Shown here piece after piece: positions 52,595 through 60,290 of a stretch of DNA of 64,000 nt (its first letter is position 1; each line of letters begins with the position of its first letter). Both the position numbers and the translations under genes were made by a program. The notes beneath the pieces were generated by a model. That model ran no database searches. It was not told where the DNA came from and saw nothing but the letters and a program-made list of their open reading frames with translations. The stretch is from contig CAYFQB010000082.1 of the NCBI GenBank assembly GCA_964345225.1, positions 1 to 64,000 on the forward strand, read 5' to 3'. The stretch is from CAYFQB01 sp964345225 (GTDB taxonomy: Bacteria; Nitrospirota; Thermodesulfovibrionia; Thermodesulfovibrionales; UBA6898).

Positions 52595-53569
52595 ATGAAA
52601 AAGATCGCCATAACAATGGGAGACCCTGGCGGGGTTGGTTCTGAAGTAATTATAAAATCACTTTATGGTGCTGAAATAAATGAATACTGCATACCGATAG
52701 TTATTGGCGACAGAAGTGTTATGGATGAAGCGATAAAGTCTCTTAACCTGTATATTAGACTGAACATTATAAATTCGCCGGAAGAGTCTGCCCCCTCTCC
52801 CGGAGCTATGGAATTAATCGATATGGGAGAGCTTAATGATTTTAAAAAGGGTGAAGCTACGGCTTCCGGCGGCAAGGCATCAGCAAGTTATATAAAGAAA
52901 GCTGTTGAGCTTGCAATGGACAGTACAGTTGATGCTATCGTTACAGGCCCGATTTCAAAAGAGGCTTTGAAAATGGCAGGGTTCCATTGGCAAGGCCATA
53001 CAGAGATGATCGCCGAACTTACAGGAACAAAAGAGTATGCAATGATGCTTGTTGGGGGGCTGTTAAGAGTCATACTTGTGACAATACATACTTCTATCAG
53101 AAGTGTACCCAATATGATAACAAAAGAGAATGTGCTAAAGAGCATTCGTCTTGCGAAAAAGGCATGCGATATGATGGGCATCAACAATCCAAGGATAGCC
53201 GTGGCAGGGTTGAATCCTCATGCAGGTGAATCAGGAATTTTTGGAGAGGAAGAGGTCAAAGAGATAAAACCCGCTGTTGATGAGGCGGTAAAAGAGGGTT
53301 TTCCTGCAGAAGGGCCAATTCCTCCTGATACAGTCTTTTTCAAAGCATACAGAGGTGAGTTCGATATTATTGTCTGTATGTACCATGACCAGGGGCTTAT
53401 TCCTCTTAAAATGATTGCGTTTGATGAAGGGGTGAATGTGACAATTGGACTGCCTATTATCAGAACATCTCCTGACCATGGAACTGCATATGATATTGCA
53501 TGGAAAGGCAAGGCCAATCCATTTAGTTTCATCGAAGCTATAAAATTAGCATCAAGATTGAGAATATGA
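52595..53569 (+). CDS. pdxA: 4-hydroxythreonine-4-phosphate dehydrogenase PdxA
   Basis: Oxidises 4-phosphohydroxy-L-threonine in pyridoxal phosphate synthesis. 324 residues with ITMGDPGGVGSEV, the metal-binding HTEMIAEL region, AGLNPHAGESGIFGEEE, MYHDQGLIPLKM and TSPDHGTAYDIA. The start is an ATG 26 bp after a run of A/T without a strong Shine-Dalgarno. It is followed directly by rsmA (ATG at the base after its stop). Confidence 0.97.
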   Translation: MKKIAITMGDPGGVGSEVIIKSLYGAEINEYCIPIVIGDRSVMDEAIKSLNLYIRLNIINSPEESAPSPGAMELIDMGELNDFKKGEATASGGKASASYIKKAVELAMDSTVDAIVTGPISKEALKMAGFHWQGHTEMIAELTGTKEYAMMLVGGLLRVILVTIHTSIRSVPNMITKENVLKSIRLAKKACDMMGINNPRIAVAGLNPHAGESGIFGEEEVKEIKPAVDEAVKEGFPAEGPIPPDTVFFKAYRGEFDIIVCMYHDQGLIPLKMIAFDEGVNVTIGLPIIRTSPDHGTAYDIAWKGKANPFSFIEAIKLASRLRI

Positions 53570-54337
53570 ATGGTAAAAAGGCGTCTTGGGCAGCATTTCC
53601 TCTATGACACTTCAATTCTAAAAAGGATTATCCAGGCTGCAAGGCTTTCTCCCTGGGATTTAGTTGTTGAGATTGGCGCGGGGACTGGAAGACTCACAAA
53701 AATGCTCGCAGAAAAGGTAAAAAAAGTCATAGCCATAGAACTTGATGATGAGTTGTTTGAAAGATTGAAGATAGACCTAAAGGGATTTGAAAATGTAGAA
53801 TTAATACACTGTGATGTCCTGAAATTCCCTTTTGAAAATATTGATAAGTTTAAGGTCGTAGGAAACGTCCCCTACTATATCACAACCCCGATAATTTTCA
53901 GGCTTCTCGATGCAAAAGAGATGTTGATGACAATGACCCTGACAATTCAGAAAGAGGTTGCCGAGAGGATTGTTGCAGGACCAGGGGGGAAAGATTACGG
54001 AGTACTTTCAATAATGGTTCAATATCATGCAGAGCCTGAATTAGAATTCATTGTAAGCAGAGAAGCCTTCAGACCGGTGCCCAGGGTTGATTCAGCCGTT
54101 GTGCATATTAAAATACTGGAGGGTCCTACTGTGGACGTAAAAGACGAACAACTGTTTTTCAGAGTTGTTAAAACTGCATTTTTACAGCGGCGGAAGACCC
54201 TTGCAAACTCATTAAAGAGTTTTGGCAGAGATATCAAAGAGATATTGATAAAGTCTGGTATAGATCCTAAAAGAAGGCCGGAGACATTAAGTAGTGAGGA
54301 GTTTGCACGACTCGCAGACTTTCTGGCAAAACCTTAG
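53570..54337 (+). CDS. rsmA: 16S rRNA dimethyladenosine transferase RsmA (KsgA)
   Basis: Dimethylates two adenosines in the 3' hairpin of 16S rRNA. 255 residues with RLGQHFLYD at the start, SAM motif VVEIGAGTGRLTKMLAE, and the catalytic NVPYYITTPI. It begins at the base immediately after the pdxA stop, so the two are cotranslated, a common pairing. Right of it is the second 73-bp repeat. Confidence 0.97.
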   Translation: MVKRRLGQHFLYDTSILKRIIQAARLSPWDLVVEIGAGTGRLTKMLAEKVKKVIAIELDDELFERLKIDLKGFENVELIHCDVLKFPFENIDKFKVVGNVPYYITTPIIFRLLDAKEMLMTMTLTIQKEVAERIVAGPGGKDYGVLSIMVQYHAEPELEFIVSREAFRPVPRVDSAVVHIKILEGPTVDVKDEQLFFRVVKTAFLQRRKTLANSLKSFGRDIKEILIKSGIDPKRRPETLSSEEFARLADFLAKP

Positions 54338-54361
54338 GTTTATGATGTCGACTCTCCTAAA

Positions 54362-54530
54362 AAAGTAAGGAGTAAGGAGTGAAAAGTAAGGAGTAGGAAG
54401 TAGGCAGTAAAAAAGAACGCCATGCGCCAAGCGAAAAGTAAACGGGCCTCGTAACCGTGACCGTTAGACGTAACCTTTTAGTTTTCAAAAAGAGTAAAAA
54501 ATAAGGAGTAAGGAGTAAGGAGTAAATAGA
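54362..54530. repeat. Heptad arrays and 73-bp repeat, right of rsmA
   Basis: agtaaggagt heptads at 54364-54395, the 73-bp unit at 54403-54475 matching 52415-52487, and a second short heptad array near 54500-54523. Both repeat blocks are in the same orientation and bracket pdxA-rsmA. Confidence 0.85.
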
Positions 54531-54614
54531 ACGCCCTGTGCCCAGCCTTTTGTAACAGATTTTTTAAATTACTTTTCCGGCAACCAAATGGGAGAAGAAC
54601 AAAATGGTTAAACC

Positions 54615-55343
54615 TCAGAGTTTGTTTGCACGTGCTAATGTCAGAACAGTTACATCTTCAGCACCTGCTTTAAGGAGTTCTTTTGAGCATTCATTAGATG
54701 TTGTACACGTGGTCATTACATCGTCTACCAACAAAAGTTTCATCCCGGAGAAATTTCTCTCAGCCCTGAAAGCGCCCTTGAGATTTGATATTCGCTCTTT
54801 TGCTGACAGGCCGATCTGAGGAGGTGTTTCAATCCTTTTTACCAGACCGTCTAATATAAGTGGAATTTTGGTATTATCAGTGAGAATTTTTGAAAGAAGA
54901 AGTGATTGATTGAATCCACGATCTCTGAGCACCATTATACTTAAAGGGACAGGTATTATTGCATCAATCCCTTTCATGTCAAATTCGAGAAGAAATTTTC
55001 CCAGCGGCCGGCAAAGCCTCTTTATACCATAAAACTTAAACAAATTTATTGCAGTTGCAAGCACCCCGTCATACAGACTGAAACTCATTGCCTTCGAAAA
55101 TGCAGGCGGTTTTTTCAGGCATTCAGAACATAGCCCGGAGTATTCAGATGCAAAAGGGGCAGCACATATGTTACATGAGGGGCCGGAATATCTTTTGATT
55201 CTGGACCAGCAGCGAGTGCACAAAGGGGCGTAAATAAAGTTATCTGTAGTCTTCTCGCATGAAGGGCACTTCGAAGGATACAGATAGTTGATTATTTTTG
55301 CAATCAGGCTAAAATTACCAGTGAAGCTCCGCATTTCCCGCAT
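54615..55343 (-). CDS. comF: ComF family phosphoribosyltransferase-like protein
   Basis: A 242-residue protein with an N-terminal zinc-finger region (CPSCEKTTDNFIYAPLCTRCW and CNICAAPF, CSECLKKPP) and a C-terminal PRTase domain with the PRPP-binding loop LLVDDVMTTCTTSNEC. ComF acts in natural transformation in the cytosol. It overlaps the PilZ gene by 40 bp if the first ATG is used (55343), or about 31 bp from the ATG at 55334; the true start may be later. End of the serA operon. Confidence 0.88.
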   Translation of the reverse strand: MREMRSFTGNFSLIAKIINYLYPSKCPSCEKTTDNFIYAPLCTRCWSRIKRYSGPSCNICAAPFASEYSGLCSECLKKPPAFSKAMSFSLYDGVLATAINLFKFYGIKRLCRPLGKFLLEFDMKGIDAIIPVPLSIMVLRDRGFNQSLLLSKILTDNTKIPLILDGLVKRIETPPQIGLSAKERISNLKGAFRAERNFSGMKLLLVDDVMTTCTTSNECSKELLKAGAEDVTVLTLARANKL

Positions 55344-55822
55344 TTAGGTACCTGGGACATTTTTGTCCTTTTAACCTTGTTTTTTACACCGCATTTTGAA
55401 CAGTTAAGGATTAAATAATCAGAAGAGGTTGATTCGGTTGTTTCATCAGTTTTTGTTTTAGCAACTGTTTCGGGTTTGACCTCTTCATCAGGAGGTTTTG
55501 TCTGGTCACCGGATGAAAGAGAATTAATGAATTTAATGTAATATGAATCTACATCAATAAGCTCGACGCCCATTCCATTTTTAAGAGCCGCAATAGATGT
55601 TTTAATAGACCTTATAACCCTGCCTTTTAGCTTTGAATTTGTGCCGTCAGGCAGATAAACTGTTATATAAAGTATAGTTCCTTTGCTAAAAGCATGATTA
55701 GTTCTTATAAAAAGTCCGTTTAAGGAGAGGTCACTTGATATGGCTCTATAGTTTTTATTTTCTGCAGAGAATTCTATCTCAAGACGTTTAATGATTCTAT
55801 GGTGCTTTCTTCTAGTTTTCAA
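55304..55822 (-). CDS. PilZ domain protein with C-terminal zinc ribbon
   Basis: A 172-residue protein. PilZ signature: RRKHHR near the start and DLSLNGLFI, together the c-di-GMP binding RxxxR and (D/N)xSxxG motifs. A Lys/Thr/Glu-rich linker (about 108-138) leads to a zinc ribbon (CSKCG and CGKCG; about 141-168). It likely reads c-di-GMP, perhaps linked to transcription or RNA/protein contacts through the ribbon. It overlaps purA by 4 bp (ATGA). Confidence 0.88.
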   Translation of the reverse strand: MKTRRKHHRIIKRLEIEFSAENKNYRAISSDLSLNGLFIRTNHAFSKGTILYITVYLPDGTNSKLKGRVIRSIKTSIAALKNGMGVELIDVDSYYIKFINSLSSGDQTKPPDEEVKPETVAKTKTDETTESTSSDYLILNCSKCGVKNKVKRTKMSQVPKCGKCGASLVILA

Positions 55823-57105
55823 AACTGGTCTTTGAGCATTATGAATTCATCTCTTTTCTGCCCGGTTGATATTATGTGTACCTTAACACTTACAAGTTCT
55901 TCAATCCTTTTTATATAAGCCTGTGCCTGAACCGGCAGCTTTTTGAATTCTTTTAATCCGACGGTGCTTTGCTTCCATCCTTCAAGTTCTTCATAGACCG
56001 GAGTGCAATTTTGGAATAAACTTAAATCCTTGGGAAAATCTTTATAGATTTTACCCCTGTATTTATATGAAGTGCATATTTTTATTTTATCTAAATCATC
56101 AAGGATGTCGAGCTTTGTTATGGCAATTCCTGAAAAACCGTTTATCCTTGAAGAGTGTCTCAAAATTACTGTGTCAAGCCATCCGCACCTTCTCGGTCTT
56201 CCAGTGGTTGCTCCGAATTCACCGCCTTTTGCGCGAAGTTCTTCTCCTGTTGGGCCAAGTATCTCGGTAGGGAAGGGTCCTCCTCCAACCCTGGTCGTGT
56301 ATGCCTTTACAATACCCAAGACTCTCGATATTGTAGTGGGTCCGATGCCGAGTCCTGTACATGCACCCCCGGCAGTAGAATTCGACGAGGTCACATAGGG
56401 ATATGTACCGTGATCAATGTCAAGAAGAGTTCCCTGTGCACCTTCTAATAATATATTTTTCCCTTCCGAGATAGCGTCATTTATTACAATGTCAGTATCT
56501 GCAATATATTTTTTCAGTTTTTTGCCGTATTCCGTGAGGTCGTTAAAGATTTTCCGGGCATTGAAACCTGGAGAGTCATAAAGGTTTTTCATGAGAAAAT
56601 TAATATTTTTAAGATTTGACTGTATCTTTACATTGAGTGTATCAGGAAAAAGTAGGTCTCCAACCTTTATCCCTGTTCTTGCTATTTTGTCAACATATGT
56701 AGGGCCTATTCCTCTGCCCGTTGTTCCTATGGATTTTTTGCCCTTTAGTTTTTCGCTTGCCTTGTCAAGAGCTATGTGGTAGGGCATTATCATATGGGCA
56801 TTTTTGCTGAGAAGAAGGTTTGCGGATATTTTTATTCCTCTTTTTTTAAGTTCGTTTATTTCCTGTAATAATGAAGCCGGCTCTATAACTACACCATTAC
56901 CGATAATACAGGTAGTATTTCTGTGAAGTATTCCAGAAGGAATTAGGTGCAGGATGAATTTTTCATTGTTAATAACAACAGTGTGTCCTGCATTATTGCC
57001 TCCCTGATACCTTGCAACTATATCTGCCTTTTTTGTGAGGGAGTCGACAATCTTTCCCTTGCCTTCATCTCCCCACTGAGCCCCTACAACAATTACAACA
57101 GGCAT
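55819..57105 (-). CDS. purA: Adenylosuccinate synthetase PurA
   Basis: IMP plus aspartate plus GTP gives adenylosuccinate, first step to AMP. 428 residues: VVGAQWGDEGKGKIVD (P-loop-like, with catalytic Asp), GGNNAGHTVV (catalytic His), TTGRGIGPTYVDK and VGGGPFPTE. Complete. It follows serA by 85 bp and overlaps the PilZ gene. Confidence 0.97.
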   Translation of the reverse strand: MPVVIVVGAQWGDEGKGKIVDSLTKKADIVARYQGGNNAGHTVVINNEKFILHLIPSGILHRNTTCIIGNGVVIEPASLLQEINELKKRGIKISANLLLSKNAHMIMPYHIALDKASEKLKGKKSIGTTGRGIGPTYVDKIARTGIKVGDLLFPDTLNVKIQSNLKNINFLMKNLYDSPGFNARKIFNDLTEYGKKLKKYIADTDIVINDAISEGKNILLEGAQGTLLDIDHGTYPYVTSSNSTAGGACTGLGIGPTTISRVLGIVKAYTTRVGGGPFPTEILGPTGEELRAKGGEFGATTGRPRRCGWLDTVILRHSSRINGFSGIAITKLDILDDLDKIKICTSYKYRGKIYKDFPKDLSLFQNCTPVYEELEGWKQSTVGLKEFKKLPVQAQAYIKRIEELVSVKVHIISTGQKRDEFIMLKDQF

Positions 57106-57190
57106 TTTACCCCTCTCTTATAATGCTAAATTTAAAAGATTATATAAAGGTTTTTTAAAGACCCATTGACCCCTTCATATACATTTTGCA

Positions 57191-58771
57191 TCAGAGACTT
57201 ATCTTTTTTACAGATAAAATATTTGGCAATTCTTTTATCTGTTCAATTATTTCAGGAGACGGAGGTGTATCGATGCTGACTACAGAAATAGCCTTCCCCC
57301 CAGCGGTTTCTCGCCCAAAATGCATCCTTGCTATGTTTATCTTGTTGTTGCCTAACAATGTTCCGATATTTCCTATAACACCGGGTTTGTCGTTATTATA
57401 AATTAAAAGCAGTTCACCATCTGGCACTATTTCAACCTTAAAATTATCTATAAGTACAATACGAGGGTCTATTTTACTGAACAGGGCACCGGCAAGATAA
57501 ATCTCCTTGTCTTTTGCTTTTATCCTCAGTGCTATCATATTCTGATAGTCACCGGCATCATCACTTTTAGTCTCTTTTATCTCTATGCCCCTCTCTTTGG
57601 CAATATAAGGGGCATTAACAAAATTGACAGTTTCCAAAAGTATAGGCGCAAGGAATCCCTTAATAGCTGCTATTGTCACCGGTGCCGTATTGATTTCAGA
57701 TGCATCACCCCTGAATTCAACTGTAATTTCGGTAACGCCTCCTTCAAAGACTTGGGAGGAAAATCCGCCTATTTTTTCAGCAAGGTTAATATATGGCTGA
57801 AGGCGGTGAATCTGGTCACTCGGAATAGATGGAAAATTCACGGCATTGCTGATTGTTCCATTAATCAGATAGTCAGCAACCTGCTCAGAAACAGCAGTTG
57901 CAACATTTTCCTGAGCCTCTTCTGTAGAGGCACCGAGATGAGGGGTACATACAAAATTATCAAGTGTAAACAGGGGGTTGTTATTGTCAGTTGGTTCTTT
58001 TTCGAAAACATCAAGGGCTGCACCCGCAACTTTCCCGTTCTTTATAGCTTCATAAAGATCACTTTCTTTTATAATACCACCTCTTGCACAGTTGATAATC
58101 CTGACCCCTTCCTTCATTTTGCTTATGGTTTTGGAGTTAATAAGCCCCCTGGTTTCTGTTGTCAACGGGGCATGTATAGTAATAAAATCAGACTGTGAGA
58201 AAAGTTCATCAATAGAGACTTTTCTTATGCCTGTTTCCTCTGCCGTGTATTCACTCAAGAAAGGATCATATGCAATAACATTCATTTGAAGTCCCTGTGC
58301 CCTCTTTGCAACATGTGACCCTATATTTCCAAGCCCGATGATACCTAATGTTTTATTGAGAAGTTCTACACCCATAAATTTTTTCTTTTCCCACTTTCCT
58401 GATTTCATAGATAATGTTGCCTGAGGGATCAACCGGGCAACAGCAAAAAGCAGCGCTATGGTATGCTCTGCTGTTGTGATTGTATTGCCGCCCGGGGTAT
58501 TCATAACCACAATGCCTTTTTTTGAGGCCGAGATCTTGTCAACATTGTCAAGCCCTGAACCGGCTCTGCCGATGACTTTCAGTTTTGATGCCGCCTCTAT
58601 GATTTCAGCTGTTACTTTTGTGGCTGAACGTATTATGAGACCGCTGTATTCTCCAATACATGCCTTAAGTTCTTCAGGCTTCATGCCTGTTTTAACATCC
58701 ACTTCGAGGCCAGCTTTTTTCAATATTTCAATGCCCTTGGGCGAAATATTGTCACTTACCAGAACTTTCAT
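57191..58771 (-). CDS. serA: D-3-phosphoglycerate dehydrogenase SerA
   Basis: Oxidises 3-phosphoglycerate to 3-phosphohydroxypyruvate, first step of serine synthesis. 526 residues, long form: substrate domain, NAD domain with GLGNIGSHVAKRAQG, active-site region NCARGGIIKESDLYEA and CTPHLGASTEEAQ, an ASB domain (about 320-450) and a C-terminal ACT domain (YNNDKPGVIGNIGTLL) for feedback by serine. It is 14 bp downstream of a class V aminotransferase gene. Confidence 0.97.
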   Translation of the reverse strand: MKVLVSDNISPKGIEILKKAGLEVDVKTGMKPEELKACIGEYSGLIIRSATKVTAEIIEAASKLKVIGRAGSGLDNVDKISASKKGIVVMNTPGGNTITTAEHTIALLFAVARLIPQATLSMKSGKWEKKKFMGVELLNKTLGIIGLGNIGSHVAKRAQGLQMNVIAYDPFLSEYTAEETGIRKVSIDELFSQSDFITIHAPLTTETRGLINSKTISKMKEGVRIINCARGGIIKESDLYEAIKNGKVAGAALDVFEKEPTDNNNPLFTLDNFVCTPHLGASTEEAQENVATAVSEQVADYLINGTISNAVNFPSIPSDQIHRLQPYINLAEKIGGFSSQVFEGGVTEITVEFRGDASEINTAPVTIAAIKGFLAPILLETVNFVNAPYIAKERGIEIKETKSDDAGDYQNMIALRIKAKDKEIYLAGALFSKIDPRIVLIDNFKVEIVPDGELLLIYNNDKPGVIGNIGTLLGNNKINIARMHFGRETAGGKAISVVSIDTPPSPEIIEQIKELPNILSVKKISL

Positions 58772-58785
58772 TAATTGTAATCCTC

Positions 58786-59925
58786 CTAGACCATTAATAG
58801 TTCCTGGGCGACAGCGACCCCTGTTCCGAGCTTCAAAGGGTACCCCATACCTTTCAGTACCATTTCAACAGCAGCTATGGCTGTAATTATGTCAAATGTA
58901 CCAGCATATCCGAGATGCGCGATCCTGAAGATTTTGCCCCTGGCAGATCCCTGTCCTCCCGCTGCGGTAACACCATATTTACCCCTTAGATTCTTATAAA
59001 TTTCCTGTCCGTCAATACCCTCAGGTGCAAGTATCGCAGTAACGGAGTTGCTTGGGGACTCTTTTGTAAACATCTCAAGACCGAGTGACTTTACAGCCTC
59101 CCTTGTAGCATGTGCAAGTTTTGTATGCCGATTGAATACGTTTTCCAGACCTTCTGCTTTCAGCATCTTCAGACTTTCATTAAGACCAATTATAAGCGTT
59201 ACAGGGGAGGTGAAATTCGTCTGGTTTTTTGAGAGGGATTCACGTTCTTTCTTTAAGTTGAAATAGTATCTCGGTGATTTTGATTTGTCAGCAAATCCCC
59301 ACGCCTTTTCACTTATACCTATGAAAGCAAGTCCGGGCGGAAGCATAATCCCTTTCTGTGAGCCGCCTATCATTACGTCTATTCCCCACTCATCCATCCT
59401 AAGGTCATGAGCAACAAGAGCAGAGATTGCATCGACAATAAGTATGGTATTTTTATATTTCTTCACGATTGCAGCAAGGGTTTTAATGTCATGATACACA
59501 CCTGTTGATGTCTCTGATGCCTGGACAAAAACCCCTTTGATTGAAGGATCTTTCTTAAGAGCTTTTTCGACTTCTTCAGGATTGACAGAATATCCCCATT
59601 GAATCTTAATTTCGTCAACATCAAGATTATATGCCCTGCATATTTCTGTCCATCGTTCTCCGAATTTGCCAGCATTTATAACGAGCGCCTTATCTCCGGG
59701 GTTGAAAAAATTATTTACTGCCCCAACCATTCCGCCTGTACCTGTTGAACAGATAATGAGAACATCATTTTTTGTCTGATATAGCAATTGAAGACCTTTC
59801 TTGGCTTCATCAAGTACCGGAAGAAAGTCAGGAGATCTATGATGTATTATCGGCATTGCCATTGCCAAAAGTGCCTCTGGAGGAACCGGAGTTGGCCCAG
59901 GGGCTAGAAGATAATATTTTAACAT
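58786..59925 (-). CDS. Class V aminotransferase, AGT/SPT-like (probable phosphoserine or serine transaminase)
   Basis: A 379-residue PLP enzyme of the alanine-glyoxylate/serine-pyruvate aminotransferase group. The PLP lysine is in GGSQKGIMLPPGLAF; LLAPGPTPVPPEALLAM opens the protein and ETSTGVYHDIKTLA and LIVDAISALVAHDLRMDEWGIDV are the core motifs. Its place 14 bp upstream of serA suggests it supplies the second step of serine synthesis, making phosphoserine in place of SerC; in some archaea and thermophiles AGT-like enzymes do this (inference). It opens the serA operon. Confidence 0.88.
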   Translation of the reverse strand: MLKYYLLAPGPTPVPPEALLAMAMPIIHHRSPDFLPVLDEAKKGLQLLYQTKNDVLIICSTGTGGMVGAVNNFFNPGDKALVINAGKFGERWTEICRAYNLDVDEIKIQWGYSVNPEEVEKALKKDPSIKGVFVQASETSTGVYHDIKTLAAIVKKYKNTILIVDAISALVAHDLRMDEWGIDVMIGGSQKGIMLPPGLAFIGISEKAWGFADKSKSPRYYFNLKKERESLSKNQTNFTSPVTLIIGLNESLKMLKAEGLENVFNRHTKLAHATREAVKSLGLEMFTKESPSNSVTAILAPEGIDGQEIYKNLRGKYGVTAAGGQGSARGKIFRIAHLGYAGTFDIITAIAAVEMVLKGMGYPLKLGTGVAVAQELLMV

Positions 59926-59950
59926 TTACAACCTCCTTCGTTGATAATTT

Positions 59951-60004
59951 AGGGATTAATTTTCTGTGGATTGGTCAAATCTGACAGGTAAATTATTAAT
60001 CCCT
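59951..60004 (-). promoter_or_regulatory. Hairpin leader of the aminotransferase-serA operon
   Basis: A perfect 10-bp stem, agggattaat (59951-59960) with attaatccct (59995-60004), precedes the operon by about 25 bp; a second hairpin aatacag/ctgtatt lies at 60005-60029. No poly-U follows. They occupy most of the leader from the promoter at 60037-60066, and could be a regulatory RNA or protein-binding site. Confidence 0.5.
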
Positions 60005-60036
60005 AATACAGAACCCCGAAGCTGTATTGAATTTGA

Positions 60037-60066
60037 AAATTATCATTGGATCTAACTGTTTGTCAA
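60037..60066 (-). promoter_or_regulatory. Promoter of the aminotransferase-serA-purA operon
   Basis: On the minus strand TTGACA (60066-60061), 18-bp spacer, TAATTT (60042-60037). The -35 is perfect. Confidence 0.6.
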
Positions 60067-60140
60067 GAACAGTGTTTTCCCCCTTTTAAATAGATGTCCG
60101 CTATTTAGGGCGGAGCCCAGCAAGACCTTTCAGTCATTTG

Positions 60141-60178
60141 CCCCGTTTAGAAAGTATTGATATTTTCTTCTAACGGCG
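60141..60178. repeat. CCCCGTTAG palindromic element, copy 4
   Basis: ccccgtttagaa (60141-60152) faces ttctaacggcg (60168-60178), with one mismatch each; a further right-arm-like segment, ttcttacggggttta, lies at 60242-60256. Weaker than copies 1-3, in the gap between two divergent genes. Confidence 0.55.
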
Positions 60179-60252
60179 TATACCTTATAAATTAGCATAA
60201 TTAAAGAGATCCCTTAAAGAACAATTATAACAATCCTAGCTTTCTTACGGGG

Positions 60253-60282
60253 TTTACAACATCTTAACCAGACTATTATAAT
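60253..60282 (+). promoter_or_regulatory. Promoter of htrA, probably close to leaderless
   Basis: TTTACA (60253-60258), 18-bp spacer, TATAAT (60277-60282). The predicted start (about 60289) is only one or two bases before the GTG start codon at 60291 and there is no Shine-Dalgarno. Confidence 0.5.
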
Positions 60283-60290
60283 TAAATATC

